Positions 59,080 to 64,000 of a stretch of DNA of 64,000 nucleotides are shown in pieces. A model generated the notes under the pieces. The model saw nothing but the letters and a program-made list of their open reading frames with translations, did not search any database and had not been told where the DNA came from. The translations under genes and the position numbers were made by a program. Position 1 is the first letter of the stretch. Every line of letters starts with the position of its first letter. Source of the stretch: Brevundimonas sp. (lineage in GTDB: Bacteria; Pseudomonadota; Alphaproteobacteria; Caulobacterales; Caulobacteraceae); assembly GCA_003248965.1 (NCBI GenBank), contig QFQU01000020.1:3425-67424 (forward strand). Direction: 5' to 3'.

Positions 59080-60114
59080 TCAGATCGGCCAGAGAGCGCC
59101 CAGGCCGATGGCGAAAAGCAGGATGAACCCCGCCTCTCGGTTCGACCGGAACAGTTTCAAGGCCAGGCCGCCGTCCGCCGGATCGATCCGGCGCGTCTGC
59201 AAGGCCAGGTGCAGGCCGTAGGCGATGAGGCCGATCCAGAACAGCGGCCCCAGCCCGGCCGCCAGCCCCGCCAGGGCGGCGAAGACGACGGCCAGGGCGT
59301 AGAAGACGGCGACCCCCGGCCGTACGGCCGAGGCCAGCCGCCGCGCCGAGGACTTGACCCCGATCATGGCGTCGTCCTCGATGTCCTGAAGGGCGTAGAT
59401 GGTGTCGTAGCCCAGGGTCCAGAAGACGCCGCCGATCCAAAGCAACAGCGCGGGCAGATAGGCCTGCCAGGCCAGGGCGACCGCATAGCCGCTGTCGCTG
59501 GCCGGGGACCACAGGAAGGGGCGAAACTCGCCCGCCAGGTCGGAGGGCAGCAAAAGGGCGGCGGCCGCCAGGGGCAGGGCGGCGGCGAACCCCATCAGGG
59601 CGCCCCAGTTGAAGGTCAGGCCCAGCCAGGCCTGGGGCCACCAGGTGATCCGCTTCATGAAGGGATAGGCCGCGACCAGGGCCAGCGATCCCACGCCCAG
59701 CAGGATCGCAACGGTCGGCAGGGTCAAGAGGATCATGAGGCTGATCAGGCTGCACCCCACGACGAAGGCCCAGGCCTGTTTCACCGTGATCCGGCCCGAC
59801 GGAATGGGCCGCTGGGCCGTGCGCGCCACCTTGGCGTCGAAGTCGCGGTCGACGATGTCGTTGAAGGCGCAACCCGCCGCCCGCATCAGACAGGCGCCGA
59901 CGCCGAAGCCGACGAAAAGCCACAGATCATATAGTCTGGGCGCCTGCCGATACTGCGCCAGGGCCAGGGCGATCCCCTGCCAGCCGGGCAGCAGCAGCAG
60001 CCAGACGCCGATGGGCCGGTCGAACCGTCCCAGCTTCAGCCAGGGTTTGAGCCCCTCGGGCGCATGGCGATCCACCCAGTTGGCGCCGGCGTCGGGGAGG
60101 GGGGCGAACGTCAT
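59080..60114 (-). CDS. ubiA: 4-hydroxybenzoate polyprenyltransferase
   Basis: 344 residues with eight to nine membrane helices. The two Asp-rich motifs for prenyl diphosphate binding are AFNDIVDRDFDAKVARTAQRP and YALQDIEDDAMIGVKSSA. It attaches the polyprenyl tail to 4-hydroxybenzoate in ubiquinone synthesis. Single gene, 52 bases after the lipoprotein start. A hairpin terminator lies upstream at 60172. Confidence 0.95.
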   Translation of the reverse strand: MTFAPLPDAGANWVDRHAPEGLKPWLKLGRFDRPIGVWLLLLPGWQGIALALAQYRQAPRLYDLWLFVGFGVGACLMRAAGCAFNDIVDRDFDAKVARTAQRPIPSGRITVKQAWAFVVGCSLISLMILLTLPTVAILLGVGSLALVAAYPFMKRITWWPQAWLGLTFNWGALMGFAAALPLAAAALLLPSDLAGEFRPFLWSPASDSGYAVALAWQAYLPALLLWIGGVFWTLGYDTIYALQDIEDDAMIGVKSSARRLASAVRPGVAVFYALAVVFAALAGLAAGLGPLFWIGLIAYGLHLALQTRRIDPADGGLALKLFRSNREAGFILLFAIGLGALWPI

Positions 60115-60171
60115 GCGGCGCAGGTTAGCGGCGAATGCGGCGGGGGTGAAGGCTTGGAGGGCGAAACGAAA

Positions 60172-60197
60172 AAGGGGCCGGACGAAACCGGCCCCTT
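60172..60197. terminator. hairpin terminator between ubiA and DUF2807 gene
   Basis: AAGGGGCCGG (60172-60181) pairs with CCGGCCCCTT (60188-60197) around six bases. On the minus strand it follows the DUF2807 stop and is followed by TTTTTCGTTTCG, so it ends the PadR operon. Confidence 0.8.
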
Positions 60198-60230
60198 CGA
60201 CATCGCAATCGCCGGCCTCCCTGCGGAGGT

Positions 60231-61013
60231 TCAGTTCTGATGAACCTCGCCCGAGCCGGAGATGCTGCTGTTCAGCTTGGCCGGGCGTAGGGCCAGGTTG
60301 ACGTCGCCCGAGCCGTCGATCGAGACATCCACGGTTCCTGTGGCGGCGACCGTCGCCTCGCCCGAGCCGGCGATGTCGATCCGGGCGTCCTTCAGCGTCA
60401 GACGGGCCAGGTCGGCGTCGCCCGAACCGGCGATGTCCAGGCTCAGCCGATCGGCCCGACCCGAGGCCGTGACGTCGCTCGATCCCGACAGGTCCAGCGC
60501 CAGGGACGGCTGGTCATAGTCGCGGATCGTCAGGTCGCCCGAGCCGTTGGCCACAAAACGGTTCACCTTGGGCGCGGTGATCACCACCTTCAGTTCGTCG
60601 CGCTCCGACCGGGCGGAGAAGTTGCCGTTCTTCCAGCCGAAGACGACCCGTTCGTCGCCTTCGCCCAGGTCCAGGCGACCGTCGACCAGCCGGACCCTGT
60701 CGGTCAGACCCTTGGGGCCGGTGATGACGACGGTGTCGGCGTCGCCCTGGACATATTCGACATCGATGCTGGAATCGACGGTCAGGGTCTCGCCGCCGGC
60801 CCAGGTCAGGGTGCGGGTGGCGAAGGGCCCCAGATCGTCGGTCCCGCCGCCCTTGACCCGTTCGAAGCGGACGCTTTCGCCGTTGTCGTCCTTGAAGGTC
60901 CAGGCCCAGCCGTGGCGCTGCAGGTCGTGGCCGCCCAGGGCCAGCGAACCGCCTACGGTGACGACGCACAGCACCAGGGCGGCGCCGGCGATGATGAACA
61001 GGGTGCGGATCAT
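60231..61013 (-). CDS. head-GIN (DUF2807) domain secreted protein
   Basis: 260 residues from ATG 61013. One N-terminal membrane anchor or signal (LFIIAGAALVLCVVTVGGSL), then a right-handed beta-solenoid-like domain rich in repeated GSGD/GSGE turns (NGSGDLTI, SGSSDVTA, AGSGDADL, AGSGEATV, DGSGDVNL, SGSGEV). The repeat of about 20 residues is characteristic of DUF2807. Function unknown. ATGA overlap with the DUF1700 gene: a PadR-DUF1700-DUF2807 operon. Confidence 0.85.
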   Translation of the reverse strand: MIRTLFIIAGAALVLCVVTVGGSLALGGHDLQRHGWAWTFKDDNGESVRFERVKGGGTDDLGPFATRTLTWAGGETLTVDSSIDVEYVQGDADTVVITGPKGLTDRVRLVDGRLDLGEGDERVVFGWKNGNFSARSERDELKVVITAPKVNRFVANGSGDLTIRDYDQPSLALDLSGSSDVTASGRADRLSLDIAGSGDADLARLTLKDARIDIAGSGEATVAATGTVDVSIDGSGDVNLALRPAKLNSSISGSGEVHQN

Positions 61014-61603
61014 GCCGAGACTCCCGGGGCAGGGGTGGATTGAGCGGGTTCCAGCGCCGGCTTCAGCAGGCGGTAGTGCAGGCGGGCGAACCAGACGACG
61101 CCGTTGACCAGCCAGATGGTGAAGATGGCGCACAGGGCGCCGATGAAGACGCCGCCGGCCATCAGGCCCAGACCCATCAGGATCGCGGCGAACGGCCCGC
61201 CGGGGAAGCCCGCGAAGGGCCCGGCGACCATCACGGCCCCGCCTGCGACGAACAGGCCGATGGCGGCCATGAAGAAGCCGAACACGGCCCCGACCACGCC
61301 CATCAGGATGGGCAGCAGGATCAGGATGTCGATGGCCCCCAGGCCCAGCACGGCGAAGACGGCGCCGGCGGCGGCCGACGGGTTCTTCTCCTGACGCCAG
61401 CGTTGAATGCCGGCCTCGGCCTTCAGTTCGCGGGCCAGGCGGTCCGGATCGCCCAGGGCGGTCGCGACCTCGGCCTCGGTGCGGCCGGCGGCCAGACCGT
61501 CGTCGAAATGGGTTTCGTAATCGGCGACGATGTCGTTCGCCGTGGTGGTCGTCAGGCCGACCAGACCGTTCTTGAGACGGGCGATGAATTCGGCGCGCGT
61601 CAT
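61010..61603 (-). CDS. DUF1700 family membrane protein
   Basis: 197 residues from ATG 61603. N-terminal DUF1700 helical domain (TRAEFIARLKNGLVGL, YETHFDDGLAAGRTEAEVATALGDPDRLAREL) and four membrane helices. These proteins are commonly encoded after PadR regulators and thought to sense membrane stress. Overlaps both neighbours by four bases. Confidence 0.85.
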   Translation of the reverse strand: MTRAEFIARLKNGLVGLTTTTANDIVADYETHFDDGLAAGRTEAEVATALGDPDRLARELKAEAGIQRWRQEKNPSAAAGAVFAVLGLGAIDILILLPILMGVVGAVFGFFMAAIGLFVAGGAVMVAGPFAGFPGGPFAAILMGLGLMAGGVFIGALCAIFTIWLVNGVVWFARLHYRLLKPALEPAQSTPAPGVSA

Positions 61604-61974
61604 TGTGGCGTCCCCTCCGGTTGAGCAACGGGCTCTTGGATCGTGGTTTGCGGCGCGTTCGACACGACGGCGTCGACGGCGGTGGTGAAGGCCGACCATT
61701 CGGCGGTCTGGGCGGCCAGGGCCGCGCGTCCCGCTTCGGTCAGACGATAGTATTTCCGGGACGGCCCGGACGAGGATTCGACCAGATAGGTCTCGACCTG
61801 GCCCTCGGCCTGCATCCGCCGCATCAGGGGGTAGATGGTGCCTTCCCCCATGTCGATGGCGTCAGAAAGCCGGCTGGCGATCTCGTAGGCGTAGCTGTCC
61901 GCCCGGTTCAGAAGGGCCAGGACGCACAGACCCAGCACCCCCTTCTTCAGCTGTATCTCGATGGTTTCAGGCAC
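61600..61974 (-). CDS. PadR family transcriptional regulator
   Basis: 124 residues from GTG 61974, preceded by GGGAGAG; ATG 62028 was rejected because it would lie in the palindromic region. Winged HTH: QLKKGVLGLCVLALLNRADSYAYEI, GEGTIYPLMRRMQAEGQVETY, SRKYYRLTEAGRAAL. It controls its own operon, probably through the GATAC palindrome upstream. Confidence 0.92.
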   Translation of the reverse strand: MPETIEIQLKKGVLGLCVLALLNRADSYAYEIASRLSDAIDMGEGTIYPLMRRMQAEGQVETYLVESSSGPSRKYYRLTEAGRAALAAQTAEWSAFTTAVDAVVSNAPQTTIQEPVAQPEGTPQ

Positions 61975-62001
61975 CTCGATCTCTCCCTGTGACAGGAGTT
62001 G

Positions 62002-62017
62002 GATACGGCAAGGTATC
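62002..62017. promoter_or_regulatory. candidate PadR operator
   Basis: GATAC (62002-62006) and GTATC (62013-62017) form a palindrome with six-base spacer. A direct repeat GCAAGGTA (62008-62015 and 62025-62032) overlaps it. It stands 28 bases upstream of the padR start, as expected for autoregulation. Confidence 0.5.
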
Positions 62018-62241
62018 TTGTGACGCAAGGTAGCTGTCTAAACATGACAGCGATTTAATCGTGGCGCTTACCGGCCGGGCTTGCGGCGGCTTTGCGGCCT
62101 GATCGGCGTTGATCGCTTGGCAAGGCCAGAACGATCCGATAGGTGATCGCCAAAGCGCCGGGCGTGGGAATCGCGCCAGCGTGACAGTTGCGATTCGTTC
62201 GCAAGCGTCTGCTGAATAACGGTTTTATGGGGAAGACTCCT

Positions 62242-63240
62242 ATGGGGATGGGCAAGCGAGCCCGAGGGACGATGAAGGGCGCTTTCGGCGCCGCGTCTTC
62301 GATCGTGCTGGGGGCCGGTCTGGCAATGGTCGCCGCGGCGCCGACGTGGGCGCAGGACCTGATGGGTCAGCCGACGCCGGGCGGCATCGGCCTGCAGCCG
62401 GCCGCCTCGCCGCTGAAGCACGACGCGCACTTCTTCCACGACGTGATCCTGCTGCCGATCATCGTCGGCATCACCCTTCTGGTGCTGGGCCTGCTGACCT
62501 GGATTGTCTTCCGCTACAACAAGAAGGCCAATCCGACGCCCGCGCGCTGGAGCCACAACACCACGATCGAGGTGATCTGGACGGTCCTGCCGGTCGTGAT
62601 CCTGGTCTTCATCTCCCTGTTCTCGTTCCGCCTGCTGTTCGCCTATCACGACATGCCGCGCCCGGACCTGACGGTGAAGGTGACGGGCAACCAGTGGAAC
62701 TGGGCCTATGAATATCCGGACCAGGGCGTGGCGGAATATGTCTCCAACATGCTGCCGGAAGACCAGCTGGCCTCGCGCGGCCTGCCGCACAGCCTGTATC
62801 GCCTGGCCGCGACCGAGCCGATGGTGGTTCCGGTCGGCAAGACGGTGCAACTGGTCATCACCGCCTCGGACGTGATCCACGCCGTCGCCCTGCCGGCCTT
62901 CGGTCTGAAGACCGACGCCGTGCCCGGCCGCATCAACACCACCTGGTTCAAGGCCGAACGCACCGGCGTCTTCTACGGCCAGTGCTCGGAACTGTGCGGC
63001 GTCGACCACGCCTTCATGCCCATCGAGATTCATGTCGTCAGCCAGGCCGAGTTCGAGCGCTGGATCGCCTCCAAGGGCGGCTCCATGACGCCCAAGGCCG
63101 CCGCGCCCGCCGCCCCTGCGGCTGCGCCGGCCGAAGCCCCGGCCGCCGACGCCGCCGCTGCTGCGACCCCGGCGGCGACGCCCGCCGCGACGACCCAACC
63201 CGTTCCCGCCGCGGCGCCCGCCGCGCCGGCCGCCCAGTAA
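62242..63240 (+). CDS. coxB: cytochrome c oxidase subunit II
   Basis: 332 residues from ATG 62242, chosen because GGGGAAG stands eight bases upstream; ATG 62227 and 62248 are alternatives. Signal peptide ending PTWAQ, two membrane helices (LPIIVGITLLVLGLLTWIVF, VLPVVILVFISLFSFRLL), and a periplasmic CuA domain with TGNQWNWAYEYPD, the His of DVIHAVALPAFG, and the CuA ligands in YGQCSELCGVDHAFMPI. Residues after about 290 form an Ala/Pro/Thr tail of about 45 residues of low complexity, unusually long for CoxB. First gene of the aa3-type oxidase operon. Confidence 0.95.
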   Translation: MGMGKRARGTMKGAFGAASSIVLGAGLAMVAAAPTWAQDLMGQPTPGGIGLQPAASPLKHDAHFFHDVILLPIIVGITLLVLGLLTWIVFRYNKKANPTPARWSHNTTIEVIWTVLPVVILVFISLFSFRLLFAYHDMPRPDLTVKVTGNQWNWAYEYPDQGVAEYVSNMLPEDQLASRGLPHSLYRLAATEPMVVPVGKTVQLVITASDVIHAVALPAFGLKTDAVPGRINTTWFKAERTGVFYGQCSELCGVDHAFMPIEIHVVSQAEFERWIASKGGSMTPKAAAPAAPAAAPAEAPAADAAAAATPAATPAATTQPVPAAAPAAPAAQ

Positions 63241-63255
63241 GAGGCGAACATATCC

Positions 63256-64000
63256 ATGGCTGACGCTATCCTCACCCGCGACGCCGCCCACGCCGGGCAC
63301 GCCCACCACGATCACCACGATCACAAGGTCGGATTCTTCACCCGCTGGTTCCTGTCCACCAACCACAAGGACATCGGCACCCTGTACCTGCTGTTCGCCA
63401 TCATGGCGGGCATCGTCGGCGGCGCCCTGTCGGGTCTGATCCGCTGGGAACTGGCCGAGCCGGGCATCCAGATCTTCAAGGAAGGCTCCTCGATCCAGCT
63501 GCTGGGCCTCGTCGAGCAGTCCAAGCACGGCTACAATGCCGTCGTCACGGCCCACGCCCTGATCATGATCTTCTTCATGGTCATGCCCGCCATGATCGGC
63601 GGCTTCGGCAACTGGTTCGTGCCCATCATGATCGGCGCGCCGGACATGGCCTTCCCGCGCATGAACAACATCTCGTTCTGGCTGCTGGTCGCCGCCTGGT
63701 GCCTGCTGATCCTGTCGATGTTCGTCGACGGCGGGCCGGGCAAGGGCTTCGGCGGGGGCTGGACGGCCTATCCGCCGCTGTCGACCACGGGCCACGTCGG
63801 CCCCGCCTTCGACTTGGCCATCTTCGCCCTGCACGTCGCGGGCGCCAGCTCGATCCTGGGCGCGATCAACTTCATCACCACCATCCTGAACATGCGCGCG
63901 CCGGGCATGACCCTGCACCGGATGCCGCTGTTCGCCTGGTCGGTGCTGATCACCGCCTTCCTGCTGCTGCTGTCGCTGCCCGTCCTGGCCGGCGCCATCA
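63256..64000 (+). CDS. coxA: cytochrome c oxidase subunit I, N-terminal part (cut by window end)
   Basis: First 248 codons from ATG 63256 (15 bases after coxB). His-rich start HAGHAHHDHHDHK, then TRWFLSTNHKDIGTLYLLFA, the heme ligand His in VVTAHALIMIFFMVMP, GGFGNWFVPIMIGAPDMAFPR, MNNISFWLL, and YPPLSTTGHVGPAFDLAIF. Typical subunit I; the rest lies beyond the window. Confidence 0.97.
   Translation, partial: MADAILTRDAAHAGHAHHDHHDHKVGFFTRWFLSTNHKDIGTLYLLFAIMAGIVGGALSGLIRWELAEPGIQIFKEGSSIQLLGLVEQSKHGYNAVVTAHALIMIFFMVMPAMIGGFGNWFVPIMIGAPDMAFPRMNNISFWLLVAAWCLLILSMFVDGGPGKGFGGGWTAYPPLSTTGHVGPAFDLAIFALHVAGASSILGAINFITTILNMRAPGMTLHRMPLFAWSVLITAFLLLLSLPVLAGAI

Noticed and set aside
62112..62127. TTGATCGCTTGGCAAG as an FNR-type site before coxB
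   Set aside because: Right half does not match ATCAA; only the left half-site is present.

Overview
The window looks like a chromosome segment of a GC-rich alphaproteobacterium, most likely family Caulobacteraceae (a Brevundimonas- or Caulobacter-like organism). The evidence is the gene order lptC-lptA-lptB-rpoN-hpf-ptsN, a fliO/fliP block divergent from flgB-flgC-fliE across TTAA-type (CtrA-like) sites, a DUF1150 gene next to Hsp20, PQQ glucose dehydrogenase, and very high GC with heavy GTG/TTG start use. No database search was possible; all family calls come from reading motifs and lengths.

Bases 1 to about 8685 are the right end of an accessory island. GC is visibly lower and there is a 1.2 kb stretch without convincing genes. 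The island holds a three-gene defence-like operon on the minus strand: MmeI-like adenine methylase, DUF262-HNH nuclease, and a SF2 helicase cut by the window edge. It also holds small orphan genes and a 622-residue protein that joins a HEPN-like region (R-x4-H) to a complete DUF925 nucleotidyltransferase. Directly after it lies a 3'-terminal fragment of a second, diverged DUF925 gene with chromosome-like composition. This places the island boundary inside that gene.

From about 8.7 kb on, the DNA reads as core chromosome. Regions: TPR protein, HU and early flagellar genes (9-15 kb); an FAD oxidoreductase and a WecG-type glycosyltransferase (15-17.5 kb); tRNA-Leu; LPS transport and RpoN/PTS control genes (17.9-23.4 kb); small heat-shock operon (23.4-24.2 kb); nitrogen assimilation gltD-gltB-amt (24.4-31.9 kb); PQQ dehydrogenase (32-34.5 kb); proB-proA; ZIP transporter; GH3 beta-glucosidase; carA (34.7-41.7 kb); tRNA-Glu.

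At 43.3-50.6 kb is an aspartate-family amino-acid cluster. metX-metB (minus strand) and thrA-thrB (plus strand) diverge from one 567 bp intergenic region. On the metX side that region carries a SAM-I (S-box) riboswitch. On the thrA side it carries a Thr/Ile-rich leader peptide followed by mutually exclusive hairpins and a U-tract, i.e. a transcription attenuator. thrC lies nearby. The bifunctional aspartokinase-homoserine dehydrogenase lacks any ACT-sized regulatory segment, so RNA-level control may replace allostery.

The last part (50.8-64 kb) carries a retropepsin-like protease, phosphoglucomutase, YpfJ metallopeptidase, a methyltransferase and a fatty-acid desaturase. It then has an XRE-regulator/membrane-protein pair with a matching operator before a secreted hydrolase, ubiA, a PadR-DUF1700-DUF2807 operon, and the start of the cytochrome c oxidase operon (coxB, coxA cut by the window end). 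Three intergenic gaps carry long (25-27 bp arm) inverted-repeat elements of the dispersed REP/MITE-like kind.
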